Below, piece after piece: positions 35,910 to 44,029 of a stretch of DNA of 64,000 nt. The notes below the pieces were generated by a model that searched no databases, was not told where the DNA came from, and worked only from the letters and a program-made list of their open reading frames with translations. Location of the stretch: the NCBI RefSeq assembly GCF_017603965.1, contig NZ_CP071955.1, positions 3,472,001 to 3,536,000 of the forward strand, in the 5' to 3' direction. Each line of letters opens with the position of its first letter. Within the stretch, counting starts at the first letter, position 1. The stretch comes from Xanthomonas fragariae. GTDB lineage: Bacteria > Pseudomonadota > Gammaproteobacteria > Xanthomonadales > Xanthomonadaceae. Position numbers and translations under genes: made by a program.

Positions 35910-37053
35910 GGTCTGATCAACGCGGTCAGAGGATGAGGCAAACCACATCGGTCACGCCAACGACGCTCAGGCCCTCGGTTTTTCGCCGTTTCCGGCGCGT
36001 TTGCGGGGTGTTGCCCGAGTTACAGGCACACCTTCCCCACGGCAGGCATCAACTGCTTTCGCTTCAACCACAGGTTCGACAGCGCAAACAGCGTCAGCAC
36101 CTGCGCAGTCTTCTTCGCCAAGCCGCGATAGCGCACCTTGACGTAGCCAAACTGACGCTTGATCACCCGAAACGGGTGTTCCACCTTCGCACGCAAGCTG
36201 GCCTTGGTGTGCTCCCAGCGTTCGGCCCACTTCAATTCGCGCTTGCTCTTGATTTGCTTCAGTTTCGAGGGCTTTTACGCGATCAGCTTGCGCTTGTTCT
36301 TCATCTCTTCGCGCTTCTCCAACCCGGTGTCGCCGCTGTCGCCGCACACCGTGTCCTCCTTACCGTGCAGCAGCTTGTGCGCCTGCGTGATGTCTGCCAC
36401 GTTGGCCGCCGTGCATTCCACGTGGTGCACCAGGCCGGAGGCATCGTCCACGCCGATGTGCGCCTTCATCCCGAAGAAATACTGATTGCCCTTCCTGGTC
36501 TGGTGCATTCCAGGGTCGCGCTCACCTTCCTTGTTCTTGGTCGAACTGGGCGCGGCAATGATCGTGGCGTCCACGATCGTGCCGCCTCGCAGGCTCTGCC
36601 CCTTGCGCGACAAGTGCGCGTTGACCCGATTGAACAGCTTGCGCGCCAGATCGTGCTGTTCCAGCAGGTGACGGAAGTTGAGAATCGTGGTCTCGTCCGG
36701 CACATCGTCCAACCCGCCGATCTTGGCGAAACGGCGCATCGACACCGTGTCGTACAGGGCCTCTTCCGCAGACGGATCGCTTAGCGCGTACCACTGCTGC
36801 AAAAAATGGATGCGCAGCATCGTCTCCAGTGGATATGGCTGTCGCCCCGGCTGGCCTGACGTCGGATAATGCGGCGCGATCAGGGACAGCAGGTCCTTCC
36901 ACGGCACCACCTGATCCATCTCGCACAAGAACACCTCGCGCCGTGTCCGCTTGCGTTTGCCGTTGTACTCCGCGTCGCCGAAAGACAGTTGCATCGTTAT
37001 CGTTCCGTTGGCTCTATGCGATTGTCGCAGGATCAGGGGGAGTTGTTCAGAGC
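35910..37053 (-). mobile_element. IS5-family insertion sequence (inactive)
   Basis: About 1.14 kb containing one IS5-type transposase frame. Probable imperfect 12-base terminal repeats are GGTCTGATCAAC (35910-35921) and GTTGTTCAGAGC (37042-37053), matching at 10 of 12 positions after complementing. No clear target duplication is seen; the right end runs into a C homopolymer. The ends are the least certain part of this call. Confidence 0.7.
36020..36994 (-). pseudogene. IS5-family transposase interrupted by a nonsense codon
   Basis: Transposase frame of 324 codons. The N-terminus MQLSFGDAEYNGKRKRTRRE, the family block PLETMLRIHFLQQWYALSD, the first catalytic Asp in GGTIVDATIIAAPSSTKN and the second in VCGDSGDTGLEKREE are present. 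A TAA at 36275-36277 stops translation after codon 239; downstream, still in the same frame, the sequence resumes with KWAERWEHTKASLRAKVEHP and FRVIKRQFGYVKVRYRGLAK, which holds the catalytic Glu region. One nonsense substitution therefore inactivates it. Confidence 0.88.
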
Positions 37054-37054
37054 A

Positions 37055-37070
37055 CCCCCCCCCCCCCCCC
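37055..37070. repeat. 16-base C homopolymer
   Basis: Sixteen consecutive C on the plus strand between the right end of the IS5-family element and the left end of IS701 copy 2. Such a run is prone to slippage in vivo and to length error in sequencing. Confidence 0.9.
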
Positions 37071-37074
37071 TTAA

Positions 37075-38519
37075 TCCTACTGTGTTATTAAATCCGCAGA
37101 TGCGGAGGCATCCCGTCAAGTAGTGCCGCTGCGATGTCCATGGCGATTGTCCAGCGCAGCGTCGCGATCGAGTCGCTCGCGTGGCGCTGGGCGCGCGATT
37201 GCCTTGCCGCGCGGTCGGTAATTCTCGGGTAAGGGAGATTCCGCGCATTCCGAGGGTTTTTTTTGATGCGCCCCGCGCAAGCGTTCAGCAACCAGGTACC
37301 CATAGGCAGCGATGCATAACCTCGCGTGATGATGGAAGCCCCGCCAGCCACGGCCTTCGTAGTGATCCAGGCCAAATTCCTGTTTCAGATCGTGATAATC
37401 GCGTTCAATCCGCCAGCGCGCCTTGACCGTCCTTACCAGATCCTTGCGCGGCGTGTTTACCGGCAGGTTGGACAGAAAGTATCGGGTCGGCCTGTCTTGG
37501 CCTTTGGGCCATTCGATCAACAGCCATTCCTCCTGACGCAAGCGATCACCTTGTGCTGCACGTACGCGTACGGCGGCGAAACGTCCCGACAACGGTGCGT
37601 TGCCGCCTTCCCGCCACGCGACTGTCCTGAAGGCGCGGGAGGGTAACGACAGCGCCAGCGCTTGCACCGACTGTGGCTGATGGTCGGCTGTACGACGATG
37701 GCGAACCGGAGGTCGGCCTTGGCCTTTCCACGCCGCCGGCGATTCGGGCCTTTGTCCGGGCGGCCAGACTTTCACGCTCGACACGATTCCCACCGCATAG
37801 TTCAGTTCCAGGCAAGCCAGCGCGTCACGCCAGGCCGTATTGCTGCCATAGGCTGCATCGGCCAACACCGTGCCGCGCGCCACTCCCGTGGCATGGGCTG
37901 CTTTCATCTGCGCCAGTGCGATCTGCGGTTTGGTCGCGAACTCAATCTCGTGGGGAATTCCCGCTTTTCCCCGGCGTGCTGCATCGCTGGCCCAGTCTTC
38001 GGCAGATACAGCCTGAAAGCGATCGGAATGCTCGCTGCCGGCGTCGCCAACGATACGCTCACGGCCACCTGGCAATTGTCCTGCTTGCCGATCTCGCCGC
38101 AGTACTATCAGGCCACACCGACCGAATGCCTGCCCTTCTTGCGAAAACCCGTGTCGTCCACGATCCAGTACACCTCGTCTTTCAAATCCAGCAGCGACGA
38201 AACGTACTGACGAACCCGCTCCAACATGGCCGCATCGGACCACTCTGATTTGGCCACGAAGTGGTGCAAGGCTTGATGGCGAGCCCTGGTTCGAAGCGGA
38301 TCCAGATGAGCAGCCAGGGGCTCAACACTCTTGCGCTCCAAAGGCAGCATCAACGCACTGCAATAGCCTCGCAGGACCGCAGTGCGGTCAGCATGACCGA
38401 GCGCAGCGGAGAGTTCATCGAGATAAGCGGAGAAACGCGCTTTGTTGCTGACTGCGGCCATCACGATCCCGCCGTGGGAGAGACTGCTTGCAGGATAACC
38501 TATTTATGACACAGTAGGA
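37075..38519 (-). mobile_element. IS701-family insertion sequence, copy 2 (frameshift and nonsense)
   Basis: A 1445-base element in inverse orientation to copy 1, with ends TCCTACTGTGTTAT and ATGACACAGTAGGA. Flanks are TTAA (37071-37074) on the left and TTAG (38520-38523) on the right, differing by one base. It retains the 204 bases that copy 1 lost and is one base shorter than the presumed intact length, owing to a single-base deletion in its transposase. Confidence 0.9.
37116..38461 (-). pseudogene. IS701-family transposase with two stop codons and a frameshift
   Basis: The frame opens at 38461 with the same N-terminus as copy 1 and stops at TGA-TAG just after KKGRHSVGVA (about 38108), where copy 1 reads CGA-CAG, so both stops come from C-to-T changes. 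About 100 bases on, a T is missing relative to copy 1 (CCGAAG for CCTGAAG, about 38005), after which the frame shared with copy 1 resumes as EDWASDAARRGKAGIPHE. The rest is intact and includes YHDLKQEFGLDHYEGRGWRG and a C-terminal Arg-rich end. First Asp context is VDDTGF. Confidence 0.88.
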
Positions 38520-38697
38520 TTAGGGGACGCGCGCTGGCACCGTTTGTCGCGGGACTGCTTGGGCCTTGACGTCATCGGTATCACCACGATGCGTAATGCA
38601 GAGCATCAGAACCTCCAGAAGCGATCAAAAGCATCGCATCTTGACGTCTGTTTTGGTGGGGCAGATTCAAGCTGACCGATAAAATCCAAGGTCACAT

Positions 38698-38740
38698 GCT
38701 CTTGCGATTCCCAAATCCCGATTTTCGAATCCCAGCTCCA
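38698..38740. repeat. half copy of the dispersed ATTCCCG-type repeat
   Basis: GCGATTCCCAAATCCCGATT then TTCGAATCCCAGC, immediately downstream of the oligopeptidase stop codon. The remaining bases from 38524 show no gene. Confidence 0.6.
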
Positions 38741-38743
38741 CAA

Positions 38744-40858
38744 CTACTTCGCACCCAACTGATCCAACACAAACGCATATGACTCGGCCAGTTCGCGATA
38801 GCGACGGAAACGGCCGGATTTGCCGCCGTGGCCGGCTTCCATATTGGTGCGGAAGACGATCGGCTGCGTGCCGGTATTGTCGTCACGCAGTTTGGCGACC
38901 CACTTGGCCGGCTCCCAGTACTGCACCTGCGAATCCCACAAACCAGTGCCGACGAACAGGGCCGGATAGGCCTGCTTGCGTACGTTGTCGTACGGGGAAT
39001 ACGACAGCATGTAGTCGTAGTAATCGTTTTTTTCAGGGTTGCCCCACTCATCGTATTCGTTGGTGGTGAGGGGAATACTGGCGTCGAGCATGGTGGTGAC
39101 CACATCGACGAACGGCACCTGCGCCAGCATCACACGGTAATCCTGCGGGGCCATATTGGCCACCGCACCCATCAACAGACCGCCAGCGCTGCCGCCGGAT
39201 GCAGCGACACGATCCTTGGCGGCGTAGCCTTGCGCTACCAAGCCACGGGTGACATCGATAAAGTCGTTGAAGGTGTTCTTCTTGTGCAGCAGTTTGCCGT
39301 CGTCGTACCACTGACGGCCCATTTCCTGGCCGCCGCGGATATGTGCGATGGCGTACACCACGCCACGGTCCAGCAGGCTGATCGCCGGCAGATTGAAGGC
39401 CGGGTCCATCGATACACCATAACTGCCGTATGCGTACTGGAACAACGCTGCAGTGCCATCCTTTTCGAAGCCTTTCTTATAGACCAACGACACCGGCACC
39501 TCGACGCCATCGCGCGCAGTGATCCACACGCGCTCAGTCACGTAATTGCCGGCATCGTAACCAATCACCGGTTGCTGCTTGAGCAGCTTGCGCTCGCCGG
39601 TCTGCGTGTTGAGCTCGTACGTGGTGGCCGGCGTGGTCAACGAGGTGTAGCTATAACGCAGCCACGCGGTGTGAGGCTCGGAGTTGACCGACAGGCCCAT
39701 CGAATACGCGGGTTCATCTGCCTTGACATATTCATGACTGCCATCGCGCTTGAGCAGGCGCACACGTTCCAGACCGCCGGAGCGCTCTTCGATTGCAGTA
39801 AACCCGTCGAATAGCTCGAAATTTTCGATATAGACGTTGTCCTCGTGCGCTACCCAGTCGATCCACTGCTTGCGCGTGGTCGCGTTGGTGGGCGCGGTCA
39901 CCAGCTTGAAGTTCTTGGCGCCATCGGCATTGGTGCGGATCACCCAACGGCCGTCGAAGTGCTCTGGGTGATATTCGACATCGCGTTCACGCTTGGCCAG
40001 CACCGTGAAACGCTCGGGCTTGTCGGCCGGCGCGTAGCGCGATTCGGAAGAGACCGTGCTTTCCACACCGATGACGATGTACTTATCGTCGCGAGTGCGG
40101 CCGATACCCATGTAGAAGCTGTCGTCCTTTTCCTCGTACACGAGCACATCGTCTTTGGACGGGGTGCCGAGCACATGCTTTTTCACGCGCACGGTAAGCA
40201 ACGTTTCCGCGTCGTTCTCGACGTAGAACAGCGTCTTGTTGTCGTCGGCCCAGACCACGTTCGGCGACACGCCTTCGACGGTGTCCGGGTAGATTTGGCC
40301 AGTCTCCAGATTCTTGAAACGAATCGTGTATTGCCGGCGCCCGACGGCGTCATCGGCCCAGGCGAGGATGCGATTGTCCTGACTGACTTCGGCATCGCCG
40401 ACGCTGAAATAGCCCTTGCTCTGCGCCATCTGGTTGACGTCGAGCAGAATTTCTTCCGGCGCCTCCATGCTGCCCTTGCGCCGTGCCTGGATCGGATAGT
40501 CCTTGCCGGTTTCAAAACGCGTGTAGTACCAATAGCCACGTTTGCGATACGGCACACTGGCATCGTCCTGCTTGATGCGCCCGACGATCTCGGTATACAG
40601 CGTTTCTTCAAGCGGCTTGAGCGGCGCCATCAGCGCGTCTGTGTAGGCATTTTCGGCGTTGAGGTAGGCCAGCATTGCCTTGTCCTCGCGCTTGTCGTCG
40701 CGCAGCCAGTAGTAATCGTCGTTACGAGTTGCACCGAACGGGGCCTTGACCACATGCGGATGCTTGGCCACATCCGGCGGCGACGGGAGGGCTGCGAAGG
40801 CGGAAGGAACAGATGTGGTCATCAGGGTGGAGATCAGAAGTGTGAGAACATGCTTCAT
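38744..40858 (-). CDS. ptrB: exported oligopeptidase B (S9A family)
   Basis: Serine oligopeptidase cleaving after basic residues in short peptides. The start at 40858 gives the signal peptide MKHVLTLLISTLMTTSVPSA-FA, so this copy is exported, unlike cytosolic E. coli PtrB. The propeller domain spans about residues 70-420 and the alpha/beta-hydrolase domain follows: Ser in ASGGSAGGLLMGAV, Asp in VGTGLWDSQV, His in EAGHGGKSGRF. YAYGSYGVSMDPAF precedes the oxyanion region. Length is 704 residues. It is divergent from the aminotransferase gene; the dispersed repeat follows its stop. Confidence 0.93.
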   Translation of the reverse strand: MKHVLTLLISTLMTTSVPSAFAALPSPPDVAKHPHVVKAPFGATRNDDYYWLRDDKREDKAMLAYLNAENAYTDALMAPLKPLEETLYTEIVGRIKQDDASVPYRKRGYWYYTRFETGKDYPIQARRKGSMEAPEEILLDVNQMAQSKGYFSVGDAEVSQDNRILAWADDAVGRRQYTIRFKNLETGQIYPDTVEGVSPNVVWADDNKTLFYVENDAETLLTVRVKKHVLGTPSKDDVLVYEEKDDSFYMGIGRTRDDKYIVIGVESTVSSESRYAPADKPERFTVLAKRERDVEYHPEHFDGRWVIRTNADGAKNFKLVTAPTNATTRKQWIDWVAHEDNVYIENFELFDGFTAIEERSGGLERVRLLKRDGSHEYVKADEPAYSMGLSVNSEPHTAWLRYSYTSLTTPATTYELNTQTGERKLLKQQPVIGYDAGNYVTERVWITARDGVEVPVSLVYKKGFEKDGTAALFQYAYGSYGVSMDPAFNLPAISLLDRGVVYAIAHIRGGQEMGRQWYDDGKLLHKKNTFNDFIDVTRGLVAQGYAAKDRVAASGGSAGGLLMGAVANMAPQDYRVMLAQVPFVDVVTTMLDASIPLTTNEYDEWGNPEKNDYYDYMLSYSPYDNVRKQAYPALFVGTGLWDSQVQYWEPAKWVAKLRDDNTGTQPIVFRTNMEAGHGGKSGRFRRYRELAESYAFVLDQLGAK

Positions 40859-40967
40859 CAAATTGGGTTCCGTTGTATGAACGCAATGCCATCCCAGCGC
40901 CCGAGTGTGCAATAGCTTATCGCAGGGCGTCATGTGTCCTAGGTCGTGCTGGTCTATGATCGAATCG

Positions 40968-42188
40968 ATGGACTTCCCATCTCCGCACGCCTCCGGCTAC
41001 AGCCGCCGCAGCCAGGACATCGCCCCGTTCCATGTGATGTCGCTGCTGGCCCGCGCCAACGCGCTCGAACAGGCAGGCCACGACGTGATCCACCTGGAAA
41101 TTGGCGAACCCGATTTCACTACCGCCGCGCCGATCGTCGCCGCCGGACAGGCAGCGTTGGCGGCCGGCCACACCCGCTACACCGCCTCACGCGGCCTTCC
41201 CACGTTGCGCGCTGCCATCGCCGGCTTCTATGCGCAGCGCTATGGCTGCGACATCGATCCGGAACGGATCCTGGTCACGCCAGGTGGATCCGGTGCGCTG
41301 TTGCTGGCCAGCAGTTTATTGGTCGACCCTGACAAGCATTGGTTGCTCGCCGACCCCGGCTATCCATGCAACCGACACTTCCTGCGTCTGGTCGAAGGCG
41401 CCGCGCAACTGGTGCCGGTCGACCCAGACACCGACTACCAGTTGACCCCGGCGCTGGTGGACGCGTGCTGGAATGCTGCTAGCGTCGGCGCGCTGGTCGC
41501 CTCGCCGGCAAACCCTACCGGCAGCGTGCTTTCGCGCGATCAATTGGCCGCGTTGTCGCAGGCATTGCAAGCGCGCGGTGGCCACTTTGTGGTGGACGAG
41601 ATTTACCACGGCCTGACCTACGGCCTGGATGCGCATAGCGCACTGGAAGTAGACGACAGCGCCTTCGTGTTGAACAGTTTTTCCAAATACTTCGGCATGA
41701 CCGGCTGGCGCCTGGGCTGGCTGATCGCCCCGCCCAACGCAGTGCCCGAGTTGGAAAAGTTGGCGCAAAATCTCTACATCAGCGCCTCCACGATCGCCCA
41801 GCACGCCGCATTAGCCTGTTTTACGCCAGAAAGCATCGCCATCTTCGAAGCGCGCCGCGCCGAGTTCCAGCAACGCCGTGATTACCTGTTGCCGGCCTTG
41901 CGCGCATTAGGCTTCAAAATCGCGGCCGAACCGCAAGGCGCGTTCTATCTCTACGCCGACATCAGCGCATTTTCCGATGATGCCCAGGCCTTCTGCGCGC
42001 ACTTCCTGGAAACCGAACATGTCGCCTTCACCCCTGGCATCGACTTCGGCCACCACCGCGCAAACCAACATGTCCGCGTCGCGTATACGCAACGTCTGCC
42101 GCGTCTTGAACAAGCGGTGGAGCGCATTGCGCGTGGGTTGCGGCACATCGGAACAGAGGAACCAGCCGCGCGCACGCCATCCATCTGA
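40968..42188 (+). CDS. PLP-dependent class I/II aminotransferase
   Basis: A 406-residue fold-type I aminotransferase. Motifs: IGEPDFTTAAP near the N-terminus, the cofactor-stacking region GGSGALLL, NPTGSVLS, the Asp-x-x-Tyr block VVDEIYHGLTYG, and the PLP lysine in NSFSKYFGMTGWRLGW. The C-terminal substrate arginine is in HVRVAYTQ. It resembles broad aspartate/alanine aminotransferases, but the substrate is not determined. The start at 40968 (MDFPSPHASGYSRRSQDIAP) is preferred over an upstream in-frame ATG at 40905. It converges on the thioredoxin-like gene. Confidence 0.9.
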   Translation: MDFPSPHASGYSRRSQDIAPFHVMSLLARANALEQAGHDVIHLEIGEPDFTTAAPIVAAGQAALAAGHTRYTASRGLPTLRAAIAGFYAQRYGCDIDPERILVTPGGSGALLLASSLLVDPDKHWLLADPGYPCNRHFLRLVEGAAQLVPVDPDTDYQLTPALVDACWNAASVGALVASPANPTGSVLSRDQLAALSQALQARGGHFVVDEIYHGLTYGLDAHSALEVDDSAFVLNSFSKYFGMTGWRLGWLIAPPNAVPELEKLAQNLYISASTIAQHAALACFTPESIAIFEARRAEFQQRRDYLLPALRALGFKIAAEPQGAFYLYADISAFSDDAQAFCAHFLETEHVAFTPGIDFGHHRANQHVRVAYTQRLPRLEQAVERIARGLRHIGTEEPAARTPSI

Positions 42189-42205
42189 CAGTGCGGCCTG
42201 CGTGC

Positions 42206-43162
42206 CTACTTTACTGACATGCTTTGGCCCACGTCACTGTGTGCCGTAGCCGCCGACTCGATGCGCCCATCGGACCGTTTGCCAAGCAGCGCCTGCAACC
42301 GCAGCCAATTTCCCTCGCGCGGCCAGCCGGAGAAATTGGAAACCATCTTTCCGTCGTGCATCAGATAAAAGGTCGGTGTACCCCAATTGTCGATCATTGA
42401 CCAATCCGCAGTGTGGCGTGCCAGTACGATGGATTGATCCGTATGCGTCTTATTCCAAGTTTCAAGTAACTCATAATCAAGACGCAGCCCAACAGGAGCC
42501 AGCCATACAAGGGCGACGCCACGCAAGAGCGGATGATGCCTCAGATCGTCCATGGCTCTCACTGAAAACCTGCAGTGCGGATGGACGAGCACGACCAGTG
42601 TGTCTCCGCGCAACGGCATCTGGATTTCGCGCAGCCGCCTCTTGCCTTGATCAATGGCATAGGCATTGGGCCTAACCGTGGGCCTCGCCCCGACCACATC
42701 GGGTACCGGTTCAAATTCAATGCCGGGATGGCCACGTGCCAGTTGGTCTGCGTCCGCAAAGCGACGAAACTGGACAAGCGTCTGATGATAGCGCTTCAGC
42801 ACATCAGGCCCGGCAGCGTCGCCAAATGCTTCCATGACCTCGATCATTTGCTGCAAATAGCGCTCGTCGTCAGTGTAATAGGCAAGGCGCTGGCTTGCCC
42901 GCGATAATGTTTCCAAGCCCGCCGCGGGGACGTCGGCAAGGCGTGGAGATTCGACCACCGGCGCAAACGCAGCGTTATAGGCGTCCACTAAGCGTTGCAG
43001 GCGATCCTCGCGTGGCAGGCTCAGGGTCGCCTCGTCCAGCGCCACTAGGTGATCGTAAGCGTCATTCAACACCTCAACCGAGGGTTGTGCCCACGCCACA
43101 GAGCTAATGAACAGTACTATCGAGACAAAAAACCAGCGGAACCGACAATAGCCAATCGACAT
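42206..43162 (-). CDS. secreted thioredoxin-fold protein with a CxxS site
   Basis: A 318-residue protein with a signal peptide (MSIGYCRFRWFFVSIVLFIS, ending VAWA) at the start 43162, which is preceded by AGGGGAGC. The first 190 residues form a helical domain without recognised family. The C-terminal part is thioredoxin-like: a strand TLVVLVHPHCRFSVRAMDDL with CRFS where thioredoxins have CxxC, then the cis-Pro block WGTPTFYLMHDGKMVSNFSG. With only one active-site cysteine it is more likely a reductase/isomerase-like or binding partner than a disulfide oxidant. It lies 83 bases downstream of the small Cys-rich secreted protein gene and probably shares its transcript. Confidence 0.7.
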   Translation of the reverse strand: MSIGYCRFRWFFVSIVLFISSVAWAQPSVEVLNDAYDHLVALDEATLSLPREDRLQRLVDAYNAAFAPVVESPRLADVPAAGLETLSRASQRLAYYTDDERYLQQMIEVMEAFGDAAGPDVLKRYHQTLVQFRRFADADQLARGHPGIEFEPVPDVVGARPTVRPNAYAIDQGKRRLREIQMPLRGDTLVVLVHPHCRFSVRAMDDLRHHPLLRGVALVWLAPVGLRLDYELLETWNKTHTDQSIVLARHTADWSMIDNWGTPTFYLMHDGKMVSNFSGWPREGNWLRLQALLGKRSDGRIESAATAHSDVGQSMSVK

Positions 43163-43245
43163 GGCATTGCTCCCCTGTGTGTTGGACATTGGCGAAGCGC
43201 CAGACCCCACTTCGATGGGATCTGGCGGAAGCCGGGACTGAACAC

Positions 43246-43804
43246 CTAGCAATTGGCACCGATACAAATCTTCCCCATTGACTGACCACAGGTAGCCTTA
43301 GCTACGCATGCATAATCAGGATAATCTGGATCTTTGCTAGCATCCGGCCTGTATTCACCACTGATTGCATTTACCGGCTCCCGAGAATCGACGGACGACA
43401 TGATCGCCTTGCTAAACCCATCTGACTGCCTCAACCCAGGAATAAGCGTGACTGTTGACTGCTGGCCGAACAGCGATAGGACCTTATATGCCTCAAGCGC
43501 AGTCAGCTCCATTTCCAAATCTTGATAGGAATAACTTGCCAAGCCGCTCTCTGAAAAAACAAGGCTATTCAGAAATCGCTCTCTATTTGAAGGAGACAAA
43601 TACTTCAGGGGCGATTGAGCCGGCATAACTTTTAGATATTCCTGCAGTTCCGCTCGAGAGCGTATTGGAGCGACTTCCTGTTCCAATAGCCGCCGATCCA
43701 TGGATGTACCTAAAGCGTTATTGGACAAACTTACATTTTGAGCAATGACACCTGAAGCGATGAAAAAAAAAGCATGCACCCACTGCTATATTCAGGACTT
43801 TCAT
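43246..43804 (-). pseudogene. small secreted Cys-rich protein, frame split in a homopolymer
   Basis: Read from ATG 43804 the sequence gives MKVLNIAVGACFFF and then loses the frame at a run of nine T (nine A on the plus strand, 43763-43771). Removing one base restores a full signal peptide, MKVLNIAVGACFFFIASGVI, cut after AQ, and joins the 160-codon body. The body has LTALEAYKVLSLFGQQSTV near its middle and ends in a Cys cluster, YACVAKATCGQSMGKICIGA-NC. Initiation at the ATG inside the run (43779) would give a protein with a truncated signal. I know no family function. Low GC compared with surroundings. It may be a true pseudogene, a phase-variable gene, or a sequencing error. Confidence 0.6.
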
Positions 43805-44029
43805 AATAGCTCCTATTAAGGAATTTTTATTTTGCAACACTCCCCTCTTTTGCAGCATTCTTCTCTGGAGATAGAGGGAGGGCGGACTCGCGACGCCACA
43901 CAGCGACGCGTCCCCTTATTTTTTACACCCAAAATACAAAGGACGCAATCAATCTTGAGTTCGCATATTTTTGAATATTTTGATAGCGGGGAAAGCCAGC
44001 CTTATCCCCGCATAGTGGGCATGGAGGCA

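Noticed and set aside
43984..44012. GCGGGG...CCCCGC hairpin downstream of the prolyl oligopeptidase gene
   Set aside because: Six-base stem with a 14-base loop and no T run; too weak to call a terminator.
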